Below are positions 1 through 7,797 of a stretch of 19,403 nt of DNA, in pieces; the stretch's first letter is position 1, and each line of letters starts with the position of its first letter. This DNA comes from Candidatus Moraniibacteriota bacterium. Lineage in GTDB: Bacteria > Patescibacteriota > Minisyncoccia > Moranbacterales > GCA-2747515. The notes under the pieces are model-generated. The model was not told the DNA's origin. It was given only the letters and a program-made list of their open reading frames with translations, and ran no database searches. Both the position numbers and the translations under genes were made by a program. Location of the stretch: contig JAUVJK010000009.1 in assembly GCA_030592425.1 (NCBI GenBank), positions 1 through 19,403 of the forward strand, given 5' to 3'.

Positions 1-697
1 CAATAGGAGCGTTGTCATTTTCTGTTTTCGATTTCTTGATAAATAGTGGCATTCTAAATTTTTGCTGCGCATTGTACGAAGATTTATCTGTTGATATTTG
101 TTCAAATTTTGGGACATCTGATTTTCGTGTTTGTGTCGTGACAATTGGTTTTGATGAATGTTTCTTAGTGTGTGGAATAAAGGTATTATGAACGAGGCTA
201 GCGATGAGCGTAACGAGAACGCCTATTAAAAGTGAAAAAATAATAGCGAGAGTAAATTCTCTCCACGAACCACGACGAAGTTCATGTGCGACAATTTTAA
301 CTTCTATCTCGTCAGTTATTTTGTAGTATTCCTTGATGTTCTTAATCCATAATCGTACTGCGGCAATCGCTATCGCTTCTGATTGCTCAAATGATGAACT
401 GCGGATGTTTATTGTGATATATCCAGTTTGTAGTGTTCGTTTTGTCCGTATGTGTTTATTCCAATTATCGATAGTGGTCTCAGAGAGGTCTTCTATGAGG
501 TCATTTTTAAAATCATCTCTTTCAGGTATTACGACAATATTATTGATGACATGATCAGCTTGAACAGCTGTTGTCGTATTGTTAGGTTTTATGAAAATAG
601 TTGTTTCTGCATGATAATTATCACCATAAGCTATCATAAAAACAAACACAATTAGTGTTGTAGCAATACCGCCTCCAATTGTCATCGATCGTCCCAT
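1..697 (-). CDS. Wzz-like polysaccharide chain-length / co-polymerase protein, C-terminus cut by window edge
   Basis: An open minus-strand frame of 232 codons starts at ATG 697 (MGRSMTIGGG) and runs off the left edge without a stop. A first membrane helix lies at about residues 8-24 and a second at about 148-169. The roughly 125 residues between them should lie outside the membrane and contain a helical stretch (about 60-125). After the second helix comes a Lys/Ser/Thr-rich, presumably cytoplasmic tail. This two-helix layout is that of Wzz/polysaccharide co-polymerases, which set polymer length with a Wzy polymerase; I see no diagnostic Pro-rich motif before helix 2, so the family call is by topology and context. 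A Walker-type kinase domain could follow beyond the window, but none is visible. It has its own TTGACA promoter. The alternative in-frame ATG at 685 has no better ribosome site. It is probably a paralogue in role of the gene at 7857-8555. Confidence 0.7.
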   Translation of the reverse strand, partial: MGRSMTIGGGIATTLIVFVFMIAYGDNYHAETTIFIKPNNTTTAVQADHVINNIVVIPERDDFKNDLIEDLSETTIDNWNKHIRTKRTLQTGYITINIRSSSFEQSEAIAIAAVRLWIKNIKEYYKITDEIEVKIVAHELRRGSWREFTLAIIFSLLIGVLVTLIASLVHNTFIPHTKKHSSKPIVTTQTRKSDVPKFEQISTDKSSYNAQQKFRMPLFIKKSKTENDNAPI

Positions 698-730
698 AGT
701 TAAATTAAATACATTACTGTAAAACAGGTC

Positions 731-759
731 ACTTTAGCAGTAAAATGACTCTTTGTCAA
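731..759 (-). promoter_or_regulatory. sigma70-type promoter for the Wzz-like gene at 1-697
   Basis: Reading the minus strand, an exact TTGACA (759-754) is followed by 17 bases and TAAAGT (736-731). Transcription should start near 724, giving a leader of about 28 bases before ATG 697. The -10 box is weak (4 of 6), but the -35 box and spacing match five other promoters in this window. Confidence 0.55.
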
Positions 760-761
760 AT

Positions 762-798
762 AAAAAATCCGTAATACATTAATAATCGTATTACGGAT
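762..798 (-). terminator. Rho-independent terminator after the secreted EF-hand-like gene
   Basis: A perfect 11-bp stem, ATCCGTAATAC / GTATTACGGAT (798-788 and 777-767), with a 10-base loop is followed on the minus strand by a run of T. It lies 18 bases after the stop of the gene at 817-1656 and just before the next promoter. Confidence 0.88.
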
Positions 799-816
799 AA
801 ATGAAGGACTGTAAGA

Positions 817-1656
817 TCAGTTATATCCAGGAATTTGTACTGTACAAGTCCAGACATCTCGATCACTTACTGGTTCAAAACATCCTGAAAAGTTATATTC
901 AGGGAATGTCGCTGCGATGTTAAACGGTTCTTCTCCTAATTGCCAGTCAACTTTGACAGGAATGCCACGTTTGAGATTAAACCACTGCGCATAACCGTAA
1001 CCATTGTCGCCACCAGAGTTGATCAGTGCAAATTTGATCTTTGCGCCGTCATCCTTGATCTCTACCTGTGCGTACGTAGTACTTACTGGATAGAGTCGTT
1101 GCCAGCTACTTTCAGTGAAACTATATGGTGCTTCAGCTGTTGCATCAGGATGTGGATTATCTGGTGAGTAGATGATTGGTGACGGAGGCTCGTGGCGCGC
1201 TACACCCAGCGTGTAATAGGATAGCAAAAACAAAACACCAACATTTGGTTCTGGCGGATGTTCTTTGTAACCACCAGCCCAGATACTTGTGTCATCTGCA
1301 GGTTGCCATTCATGATAGAGCCCTTCCGTTTTACTGATATCAAAGTCGGGATACTCATCGAGTATATTAGATTCTCCATCGCCATTTTTGTCAGTGAATG
1401 GGTTATCGCCAACCTTCCATCCAACTGGACGAGGAATCCACTTCTGTTGTGTTACTTCCATGGTATCGCCGACACGTTGACCTACTTTGAATTTGAATTT
1501 ATTATCGTCAGATTTATTATCGACTTGAAATGCTGGTATGCTATCCATGAAATCATATTGCCAACTACCGTCTACGAGCGGGAAATCAAATTCTCCAGCC
1601 ACTGTAATGAATGGCACTAAAAGTGTTGCAATAGCAAAAATGGTTATTTTACTCAT
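817..1656 (-). CDS. Secreted protein with an EF-hand-like calcium loop, function unknown
   Basis: This is a 279-aa protein with a signal peptide (MSKITIFAIATLLVPFITVA, likely cut after Ala20 or Gly21) and no later membrane helix, so it should be exported. Residues 89-100 read DKNGDGESNILD. This fits the DxNxDGxxNxxD loop of EF-hands, dockerins and thrombospondin type-3 repeats, so calcium binding is likely. The rest is rich in Trp, Pro, Tyr and Asp; residues 180-279 look beta-rich and include two Cys (in SGCFEP and WTCTV) that could pair. I do not recognise a family. The start is firm: GAGGAGAG lies about 6 bases upstream of ATG 1656. It is a single-gene unit with promoter (1719-1747) and terminator (762-798). 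Confidence 0.85.
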   Translation of the reverse strand: MSKITIFAIATLLVPFITVAGEFDFPLVDGSWQYDFMDSIPAFQVDNKSDDNKFKFKVGQRVGDTMEVTQQKWIPRPVGWKVGDNPFTDKNGDGESNILDEYPDFDISKTEGLYHEWQPADDTSIWAGGYKEHPPEPNVGVLFLLSYYTLGVARHEPPSPIIYSPDNPHPDATAEAPYSFTESSWQRLYPVSTTYAQVEIKDDGAKIKFALINSGGDNGYGYAQWFNLKRGIPVKVDWQLGEEPFNIAATFPEYNFSGCFEPVSDRDVWTCTVQIPGYN

Positions 1657-1718
1657 CTGTTCTCTCTCCTCGGTTTTAGTAGTAAGTTTTGTAAAGAACT
1701 ACGATTGCAGAACGATGT

Positions 1719-1747
1719 AATATAGCAATCATTCTAAGCTTTGTCAA
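1719..1747 (-). promoter_or_regulatory. sigma70-type promoter for the secreted gene at 817-1656
   Basis: Minus-strand TTGACA (1747-1742), 17-base spacer, TATATT (1724-1719). Start of transcription should be near 1712, which gives a 55-base leader containing the strong GAGGAGAG ribosome site. Confidence 0.75.
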
Positions 1748-1807
1748 GGCGAAAGAGATTATTATGGCGTGGCGCTGAGCAGTATACATTTTTTTATTTT
1801 AACTGAG

Positions 1808-4417
1808 TTACTTTTTTGCGATGTACTTTCGTTGCATGAGGCCTGCGATAATCCTATTTGCAATCAGAGCAATGATTACTATTTCAACACTAAATCGATC
1901 AAATGTAATGGAAGTGAGAAGAATACTTAGAAAAGCGATTAGACCATAGAAGTGCGCCTCATTAAACTTTCGATAACTATATTCGGAGATACTTGCAAGA
2001 AGCCATCCATAAATAGATGCACAGAAATGTACTGTTGCATAAAGTGCAAAGAGGATGATCCAATAGACATGTAATTCATATGCTGGGCCATAAAGATAGA
2101 GAATCCCGGTCATTGTGATGGCTGAGCCAAGAAAGATCATTGGGAAAAGAAACAAAGTTGCATGATCAGCTCTCTTGAGTAAATGTGCTATATTCTTTTG
2201 TGCACTGATTGTTGGGAAATATACATTTACAAACATCTGGACAATGCGTGCAATTACAACGATTGATGCTGTAAAATAAGCCATATAGAGTCCTACTACT
2301 TCAGCTCCAAGATAAAATGCAACAATGACTTTATCAATATTTTTGACGGTTGCATTTGAGATCATTCCAATGATGCCGAAGCGAGCAAACTGAAATAATT
2401 TCTTCAGTATTTTTGTTGAATAGTGCCATGTGAATATTCTTTTAAACCATAGTGTAATGCTACCAAAAATAGTAAAGACTGCACCGCCAATGATCAATGC
2501 AGTTATATAGCCTTCGAAATTTTGTATACGAATAATCTGATAGAAGAAAAAAAGTCCAAAAAGAACCGTAATTCCTTCAAGAATCCGAATGAATGCCTGT
2601 GCAGAAAATAATGTATGTGCACGTAGGAATGCATCCACCATTCTTTTGATGGAAAAACTTAACGCTAAGATGATTGCAAGCCAATAAAGATGTGATGTAA
2701 TACCGAAATGTTGTACAATGAACGGAGAAAATATAATGAGTAATAAAATACCAAGAGAAATACTTCCAGCAAACAGAATGACTGCTGCCGATTGATAAAA
2801 AGGGCGCAATTTTATATCTCGTGCTACGAACCTGATCATCGCCACATCAACTTCAATAACAAGAAAGAGTGCGATAAATTGTGCAATGGAGTAGACAATA
2901 GCATAGTAACCATATTCTGTTGGGCCAAGATAGCGACCAGCAAGTATATTGGCGCTTAGTAATAGTAATGCGCCAATAATGCCACCAAAAAAAGAGAGGG
3001 AGAGATGATTGAGGAATTTCGTTTCCTTCTTGCTGAAAGAGGTATTTAAAAAAGGTATACATTCATGTTCCTTAGTTTTATTTTCTATCTTTGAATTTTT
3101 CCGTTGTCCATTAGTGTTTGTCGTTTTTTGAAGTGGTGGATTGCTTTCAGTCATATCTTTTTGTTTGTTCTTTTTGATCACCATACCATAATACATCATA
3201 AGATCTGCATAGTATGTTTCTTCATTGTTGATCTTTGTAACGCGTTCACGCACATTGCGGCGCATTTCATGCGAAAGCATTTTATCTGTGATCAAAAGTT
3301 CAATTTTGTCTGCAAGATCAGGGACATTTCTAGCTTCAAATGTGAGTCCACTCTTCCCTTCTGTTATCATTTCCTTCGTTCCTCCAATGTTAGATACAAT
3401 TACTGGCGTGCCAAATGCCATCGCTTCGGAAATCGCGATTGGTGAATTGTCATACCAGATCGATGGTAATACACTTATAGCAGCATTTCTCTGTAAGTCT
3501 TCCCACTGTTGTGTCCATTTTTTGCAGAATCCAACAAAGTGAATATGTTCTCCTAAATGGTTATCATGAACAAATTGTTTGAGATTCTCTTCTTCAGGTC
3601 CATGTCCCGCAATAATACATTTATAATCTTGCATCTTTCCTTGTTGTACAAGTAAATGCACAGCCTCTAGAAGAGTAAAGAGACCCTTTTCTTCTGCGAT
3701 ACGTCCCATGTAGAGTATATATTTCTTTTTTTCAAATGTATGCTGGTATGCGGAAAGGGTTAGTACATTCCTGAGTACCACGATTTTATTCCCTGAAATA
3801 CCATATTCTCCACAGATCTTTTGCATAAAAATACTTGGCGCTAGAAAAAGATTGACATAATCATAGAGTCGAAAGAGTCTATTTACATAGCCCTCTAACA
3901 TGGCAACAAAACTTTCACTTCGTGAATTATTGATAGAACAATTGAAAAATAACTTATAATATTTTTTATGTCGACATGATTCATCGATCTCTCCATGTGC
4001 AAATAATTTGTAATTTGGACAAATAGCATGGTAATCAGAGAGCTTGAAGACGATGGGAATTTTGTGCTTTTTCAGAATAGGAAAGATCGATGGCGTAAGA
4101 TAATGATAGATATTATGGACGTGTGCCACATCTGGTTTCTCAATTGTTAGAAGTTTATCTAATTTCTTTGCCGCATCACGATTGTAGAGAACTTTTGGAA
4201 TGTGACGCATCTTTTGCCAAACATTCATTTCTCTGAGGTCAAAGTGTTGTGCAAAATAGTGACTGTAAGGAGAAGACTCATTTGTGGGGTCGTCCATAGA
4301 AAAAACAACCACTGAATGACCGCGTCGCTCGAGGAGTGCTTTCGTTTCAAAAAAAGCAGAAACAGAGCCTCCGCCGCGTATTTTTGAATAATATTTGTGA
4401 ATCTGTAGTATTTTCAT
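1808..4417 (-). CDS. Fusion protein: GT4 glycosyltransferase joined to a Wzx-type polysaccharide flippase
   Basis: One 869-aa open frame holds two enzymes of polysaccharide synthesis. Residues 1-412 are a GT-B glycosyltransferase of family 4: a glycine-rich N-terminal loop (IRGGGSVS, 13-20), HVHNIYH (99-105), MGRIAEEKG (237-245), and the donor-binding D-x7-E motif D323/E331 inside SPIAISEAMAFGTPVIVS. Residues 413-470 are a hydrophilic Lys/Asn/Thr linker. Residues 473-869 form a polytopic membrane domain opening with LSFFGGIIGALLLLSANILA and then GRYLGPTEYG, as in Wzx/MATE-like O-antigen flippases; its length of about 400 residues is a full flippase. The first part would add a sugar on the cytoplasmic face and the second move the lipid-linked product across. 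Met422 has no ribosome site before it, so separate translation is unlikely. ATG 4417 also lacks one. It diverges from the polymerase gene at 4508. Confidence 0.92.
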   Translation of the reverse strand: MKILQIHKYYSKIRGGGSVSAFFETKALLERRGHSVVVFSMDDPTNESSPYSHYFAQHFDLREMNVWQKMRHIPKVLYNRDAAKKLDKLLTIEKPDVAHVHNIYHYLTPSIFPILKKHKIPIVFKLSDYHAICPNYKLFAHGEIDESCRHKKYYKLFFNCSINNSRSESFVAMLEGYVNRLFRLYDYVNLFLAPSIFMQKICGEYGISGNKIVVLRNVLTLSAYQHTFEKKKYILYMGRIAEEKGLFTLLEAVHLLVQQGKMQDYKCIIAGHGPEEENLKQFVHDNHLGEHIHFVGFCKKWTQQWEDLQRNAAISVLPSIWYDNSPIAISEAMAFGTPVIVSNIGGTKEMITEGKSGLTFEARNVPDLADKIELLITDKMLSHEMRRNVRERVTKINNEETYYADLMMYYGMVIKKNKQKDMTESNPPLQKTTNTNGQRKNSKIENKTKEHECIPFLNTSFSKKETKFLNHLSLSFFGGIIGALLLLSANILAGRYLGPTEYGYYAIVYSIAQFIALFLVIEVDVAMIRFVARDIKLRPFYQSAAVILFAGSISLGILLLIIFSPFIVQHFGITSHLYWLAIILALSFSIKRMVDAFLRAHTLFSAQAFIRILEGITVLFGLFFFYQIIRIQNFEGYITALIIGGAVFTIFGSITLWFKRIFTWHYSTKILKKLFQFARFGIIGMISNATVKNIDKVIVAFYLGAEVVGLYMAYFTASIVVIARIVQMFVNVYFPTISAQKNIAHLLKRADHATLFLFPMIFLGSAITMTGILYLYGPAYELHVYWIILFALYATVHFCASIYGWLLASISEYSYRKFNEAHFYGLIAFLSILLTSITFDRFSVEIVIIALIANRIIAGLMQRKYIAKK

Positions 4418-4434
4418 AGTTAATGTCTATACTC

Positions 4435-4463
4435 TTGATTTTTTCTAGAAAATAGTATATAAT
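4435..4463 (+). promoter_or_regulatory. Promoter of the O-antigen ligase/polymerase gene
   Basis: Plus strand: TTGATT (4435-4440), 17 bases, TATAAT (4458-4463). Start near 4470 gives a 38-base leader without a Shine-Dalgarno site. On the other strand a TATACT (4459-4454) overlaps this -10 box and a TATAGA (4431-4426) lies just before the fusion gene, so the two divergent promoters share only 90 bases. Confidence 0.75.
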
Positions 4464-4507
4464 ATGTTGTTATCTAAAACAGCCAAATATACATCATTTT
4501 TACATTT

Positions 4508-5893
4508 ATGTCAATTATTAGTCGACAATTCGCCGGAATAACCCTCTTGATCGTTGTCGTGACTACGCTTGTCGGCGTTCTCTTCTTTAATGTCCCATTG
4601 CTTGCAGGCTTAGGGATGGTGTTTTTTGGCATCCTTTTTATCTTTTTTTTACAGCGTCCTGCAGTTGGTCTTCTTCTTATTTTGTTCACACGTGTTCTGA
4701 TCGATCAAATTGCCAATAGCTATAATATTTCAATCACAGAAAATATCACACTCAACATTGCAGCACTTTTTGGCATTCTTGTTATTGGTAATGCGATCAT
4801 CTACATTTTCGTGACACATGCGAGACCTCTGAAAAAATTACCATTGCTCTTTCCATTTTTACTGTTAATAGTTATTTTGGGCTACAGTATATTTGATTCA
4901 ATTAATGCCCTCCTTTCTCTTCAGGAGTCGTTGCGTATCTTGAGTATCTTTAGTATTTTTCTTGTATCATACGATCTCGTTCGTTATAGTATTTTAAAAA
5001 TTGATCATTTGATCAGTGTTATCCTTTTAAGTGCTGTCATTCCCTTTGTGATTGCAGTGTATCAAATTATTTCTGATACGGGCTTGTCAGGGACAACGGG
5101 GATTGATGGACGTCTTTATGGAACATTTTCCCATCCAAATGCATTTGCTGCGTATGTACTAATCATATTCGCACTATTGATCTACGGGGTACTATCTGAA
5201 AAGGGAGAATTTACAGTGAATCATTTGTGGAAAAACAAAATGTTTCTTTCAATCCTTGCGACAGTGACACTATTGATTCTTCTTTTAACCTTCAGTCGTG
5301 GTGGCTGGATGGCGCTACTTATATTTATGACACTTATCGGTATATTTAGAGCTCCAAAAGTACTTATTTTAACTGTTGTTATGATCTTTGGATTCTTCTT
5401 TCTCTCTGACACCGTGCATGATCGTATTGAAAATATATATAATCCCCCAGCAGACAGCTCTATCAGATGGCGCTTTGAACAATGGCAAGACGTTATTGAA
5501 GCCTGGAAACTTGACCCGATCACTGGATATGGCGCAGGTACAGAAGTACTGATTCATGAGCAAGAACAGGGATTCTATGCGGGAAATCCCTATACGCACA
5601 ATGACTTTCTCAAAGTTCTCCAGGAAAATGGCATTATTGGTTTTATAGGATATCTTATATTAATTGTCAGTACTCTCGTCGCCTTGACTAGAGCATATCT
5701 GCGCGCTCCAAAAGAATTTAAATTCTATATTTTAGTGATTGCATTTCTCTTTATATCTGAAGTCGCCTTTGGTATGAGTAGTAATATCTGGCGTGGAACG
5801 GCTGTACAGTGGATCCTCTGGAGCTTGATAGCGAGCGCTCTTGCTGTGAGCACACTCTCTCGTCAACATTTACCATCAAAAGAAGTATACTAA
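4508..5893 (+). CDS. O-antigen ligase/polymerase family membrane protein (Wzy_C/WaaL type)
   Basis: A 461-aa protein with about ten to twelve membrane helices, the only plus-strand gene. It carries the marks of the Wzy/WaaL superfamily, which joins lipid-linked sugar repeats into polymer or moves polymer to an acceptor: RLYGTFSHPNAFAAY (202-216, His209), TFSRGGWMAL (261-270, Arg264), and a large outer loop at about 300-375 with SIRWRFEQWQDVIEAW, DPITGYGAGT and PYTHNDFLKVLQENG (His364). Loop His and Arg residues of this kind are used in the glycosyl transfer. Whether this one polymerises or ligates cannot be told from sequence; the neighbouring flippase and Wzz-like genes favour polymerase. 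ATG 4508 has no ribosome site, but there is a good promoter. The stop lies 11 bases from the end of a convergent pseudogene. Confidence 0.92.
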   Translation: MSIISRQFAGITLLIVVVTTLVGVLFFNVPLLAGLGMVFFGILFIFFLQRPAVGLLLILFTRVLIDQIANSYNISITENITLNIAALFGILVIGNAIIYIFVTHARPLKKLPLLFPFLLLIVILGYSIFDSINALLSLQESLRILSIFSIFLVSYDLVRYSILKIDHLISVILLSAVIPFVIAVYQIISDTGLSGTTGIDGRLYGTFSHPNAFAAYVLIIFALLIYGVLSEKGEFTVNHLWKNKMFLSILATVTLLILLLTFSRGGWMALLIFMTLIGIFRAPKVLILTVVMIFGFFFLSDTVHDRIENIYNPPADSSIRWRFEQWQDVIEAWKLDPITGYGAGTEVLIHEQEQGFYAGNPYTHNDFLKVLQENGIIGFIGYLILIVSTLVALTRAYLRAPKEFKFYILVIAFLFISEVAFGMSSNIWRGTAVQWILWSLIASALAVSTLSRQHLPSKEVY

Positions 5894-5904
5894 AAAATAG
5901 AGAC

Positions 5905-6333
5905 CTATTCTTCCAAAGCACGAATGAATCGATTGATATAAAGATGTGTATCACGAGCTTCATCAAAAGCATTGTCAATGTCTTCGTTTTGATTTCCGAG
6001 TAAATTCAAGGATGAATTTTGCATGTACGCAAATGTTTCCCTCTGAAAATTGAGTGCGATTTGCTCAAAAGAACGTAAATGTTTTTATAATCGAATTCTT
6101 TCTTCAAATGATGGAGACTCATGTAAAAGGAATTTATCTTTCAGTTCAGAGATTTCTTTTAGTTCGTTCTCTAGCTGTAGCGTGTAGGTTTGTAGATCTT
6201 CAAGATGATGGATTTACTCACTGTAGACGTGATTTTTCGCACTCCAATAGAGAATAAATATACCAAAAAATATCATAAGACTCGCTGTAAATATTTTTGA
6301 TCGACACATAAAATGATTTTCATTAACTTTCAT
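5905..6333 (-). pseudogene. Interrupted gene for a small membrane-anchored coiled-coil protein (two in-frame TAA)
   Basis: Read from ATG 6333, one minus-strand frame stays protein-like for 142 codons to TAG at 5907-5905 and is broken only by TAA at codon 40 (6216-6214) and codon 83 (6087-6085). Segment 1 is a short N-terminus plus a membrane helix (IFTASLMIFFGIFILYWSA). Segment 2 is a charged coiled coil (LEDLQTYTLQLENELKEIS). Segment 3 is helical (HLRSFEQIALNFQRE, then DEARDTHLYINRFIRALEE). A random frame in such A+T-rich DNA should hold many more stops. Both TAA sit where Gln, Lys or Glu would fit, so single-base nonsense changes are the simplest reading. The start has no ribosome site and abuts the T-run of the terminator before it. 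Assembly or sequencing error is possible. No family recognised. Confidence 0.6.
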
Positions 6334-6387
6334 AAAAAAAGAAGGTAATACTCACAGTCATAGTTGCTATGATGTAAATATTACCTT
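6334..6387 (-). terminator. Rho-independent terminator after the secreted gene at 6412-7128
   Basis: On the minus strand AAGGTAATA (6387-6379) pairs with TATTACCTT (6350-6342); inside it CATAG/CTATG can also pair. Seven T follow (6340-6334). It lies 25 bases after the stop and directly before the ATG of the broken gene. Confidence 0.85.
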
Positions 6388-6411
6388 TGTATTGCACAGT
6401 TTCTTGACTGC

Positions 6412-7128
6412 TTATTTCTTGTAGATGCGGAACACGGCCCTCGTGTTATGCGGCCCTACCACTTCTAGACCCACATCACCAACATTAACTTGTTCCATTG
6501 ATTCTCCTGGATTGAGGAGCGTCATCAGTTCTGCGTCGGTGAGCGGATTGACAGAGAGAAAGTGTACACATCCCCTGTTGTGGATCCATTCCATTGGATA
6601 TGCAACGCCGTCAGGCTCGATGCGAAGACGTTTTGCCTTGTAGGGCTCCTTCTCTCCAGGACGGTAGTGAGCTTCGATTGCATCGACCGCTTTATTCTGG
6701 GAAAGTGCAAGTAAACCACTTGATACTTTGCCACTAAATGGTCGTGAATCGCACTGCGAAATGACCACTTTGAGCATGCGTGGTGTTGCCGGACACATGG
6801 CCACAACGCCGTCAAGATTACCCTGAAGTCCACTGATCTGTGCGCCTAGGTCATCGAGTAAAATGCCGATGTTAGCATTTTCAGGTGTCTGATCGAGATT
6901 TTTGACTGCGACACTGAGAGTGTTATGCAAGGCCATGAGCTTCGTCAGCCTGACACTCGTTTGACCATGCATTACCGTCAGATCACTGACGACGGCTTGC
7001 AGGGTTGTTGGTGCAGTTACGCGAACAGGACTTGTCTGCGGTACATCCATCGCTTCAGGCGCGGCCCATAGGGGGCTTACTACCAAAAGAAATGACACTG
7101 CTATGAGAGTTGGATAAATCTTGTTCAT
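6412..7128 (-). CDS. Secreted protein of unknown function, 238 aa, three cysteines
   Basis: ATG 7128 is chosen because GGAGGAGG lies about 8 bases upstream; the longer frame from 7191 would run through this ribosome site and bury the signal peptide. The protein starts MNKIYPTLIAVSFLLVVSPL, with likely cleavage after WAA near residue 22-23. Residues 40-110 look helical (ALHNTLSVAVKNLDQ, LLDDLGAQISGLQGNL). The second half is mixed, with Cys112, Cys126 and Cys187. I recognise no family. Two 60-base samples I counted in this gene are 47% and 52% G+C, against 33% and 37% in samples from the fusion and polymerase genes, which hints at a different origin or expression level. It follows the small secreted gene at 7285-7635 with a weak terminator between them, so readthrough may supply its transcript; no clear promoter of its own was seen. 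Confidence 0.85.
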   Translation of the reverse strand: MNKIYPTLIAVSFLLVVSPLWAAPEAMDVPQTSPVRVTAPTTLQAVVSDLTVMHGQTSVRLTKLMALHNTLSVAVKNLDQTPENANIGILLDDLGAQISGLQGNLDGVVAMCPATPRMLKVVISQCDSRPFSGKVSSGLLALSQNKAVDAIEAHYRPGEKEPYKAKRLRIEPDGVAYPMEWIHNRGCVHFLSVNPLTDAELMTLLNPGESMEQVNVGDVGLEVVGPHNTRAVFRIYKK

Positions 7129-7178
7129 TGTGGACCTCCTCCACGTGGTTAAATAACAGATTGGGCATTTCGGTACCC

Positions 7179-7211
7179 AGCGTGAGTACAACGAAATGTC
7201 ATAATCACGCT
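7179..7211 (-). repeat. 7-bp inverted repeat in the leader of the 6412-7128 gene
   Basis: AGCGTGA (7179-7185) and TCACGCT (7205-7211) are perfect inverted copies 19 bases apart, between the weak terminator and the GGAGGAGG ribosome site. It could form a leader hairpin or bind a regulator. A separate CCACGTGG palindrome (7141-7148) touches the ribosome site. Confidence 0.4.
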
Positions 7212-7269
7212 TAGTAATAAAATAGTCTTGCGGATAAGGAAATAAATTGTTCTTTCTCCTATCCGCAAG
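7212..7269 (-). terminator. Weak terminator or attenuator between two secreted-protein genes
   Basis: On the minus strand CTTGCGGATAGGA (7269-7257) pairs with TCCTTATCCGCAAG (7240-7227), with one bulged base. The sequence after the stem is ACTATTTTATTAC, a poor T-run. It lies 15 bases after the stop of the 7285-7635 gene and about 85 bases before the next start, so partial readthrough is plausible. Confidence 0.65.
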
Positions 7270-7284
7270 GTTGTTTGTGTTGGA

Positions 7285-7635
7285 TCATTTGACAGTGTAC
7301 ATGTCTGTTGTGCTATGTTTGCCACCATCGCCCTTGTCATAGCTCTTGTGATGAGTCAATTTCGTTCCAAATTTGCGTTCCATCTGCGCTTGTGTTGGCT
7401 TGGAAGGCCAATAACCTTTTTTCAGTACGGCACCCTTCCCACCAGTACACTTACCCATTTTGGCCTTGAAGCGATTCTTTTTTGACTTTGTGGAACCGCG
7501 GTCAATTACCTCAACGCCTGTTACGATATCCTTCCATACGCCGCTAGTACATGAGAAGCCACTTGCGGTAGCCGTTGTACTTGTCGCGATCAGAAAAAGA
7601 AGAGTACTTAAGAGGAAGATCTTTGTTCTCGCCAT
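7285..7635 (-). CDS. Small secreted basic protein, 116 aa, two cysteines, unknown function
   Basis: ATG 7635 (MARTKIFLLSTLLFLIATST) is preferred over ATG 7665 because GGGAG lies about 9 bases before it and a signal peptide then begins at residue 1. Cleavage is likely near ATASG (residues 22-26). The mature protein has about 90 residues. It is rich in Lys, Gly and Thr, with Cys29 and Cys63 that could form one disulfide bridge, and a His/Asp-rich end (HHKSYDKGDGGKHSTTD). I recognise no family. It has a near-consensus promoter and a leader of about 155 bases, and ends in TGA, which shows that TGA is a stop here. It precedes the other secreted gene at 6412-7128. Confidence 0.8.
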   Translation of the reverse strand: MARTKIFLLSTLLFLIATSTTATASGFSCTSGVWKDIVTGVEVIDRGSTKSKKNRFKAKMGKCTGGKGAVLKKGYWPSKPTQAQMERKFGTKLTHHKSYDKGDGGKHSTTDMYTVK

Positions 7636-7663
7636 TTGCTTTTCTCCCGAAAAAGATGTTCGC

Positions 7664-7679
7664 ATCTCAGTGATGAGAT
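7664..7679 (-). other. Leader hairpin upstream of the 7285-7635 gene
   Basis: ATCTCA-TCAC-TGAGAT on the minus strand is a perfect 6-bp stem with a 4-base loop, in the long leader and about 30 bases before the start codon. It does not cover the GGGAG ribosome site. Confidence 0.4.
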
Positions 7680-7797
7680 TCCTATAAAGAACGATCCATG
7701 TGATTCAATTGTTCAGGTCCTATCAATGGCCTTGTTTTGACACAAAAATGATATTGTGTATAAAACAGCGCAACTGATTTATATTAGTCAGTCTGTT

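Noticed and set aside
3104..3180. A separate flippase gene starting at Met422 of the fusion protein
   Set aside because: AACAAACAAAAAGAT before that ATG is not a ribosome site, and the frame is open without interruption from the GT4 domain.
5751..6257. Short frames at 5751-5978 (minus) and 5809-6257 (plus)
   Set aside because: They overlap the polymerase end or the broken gene in other frames and have no promoter, ribosome site or protein-like composition.
5905..6333. Reassignment of TAA to an amino acid
   Set aside because: TAA ends many intact genes here (fusion protein, Wzz, DAGK, FtsB-like), so only this frame would need it.
7129..7191. Extension of the 238-aa secreted gene to 7191
   Set aside because: The GGAGGAGG ribosome site and a clean signal peptide fix the start at 7128.
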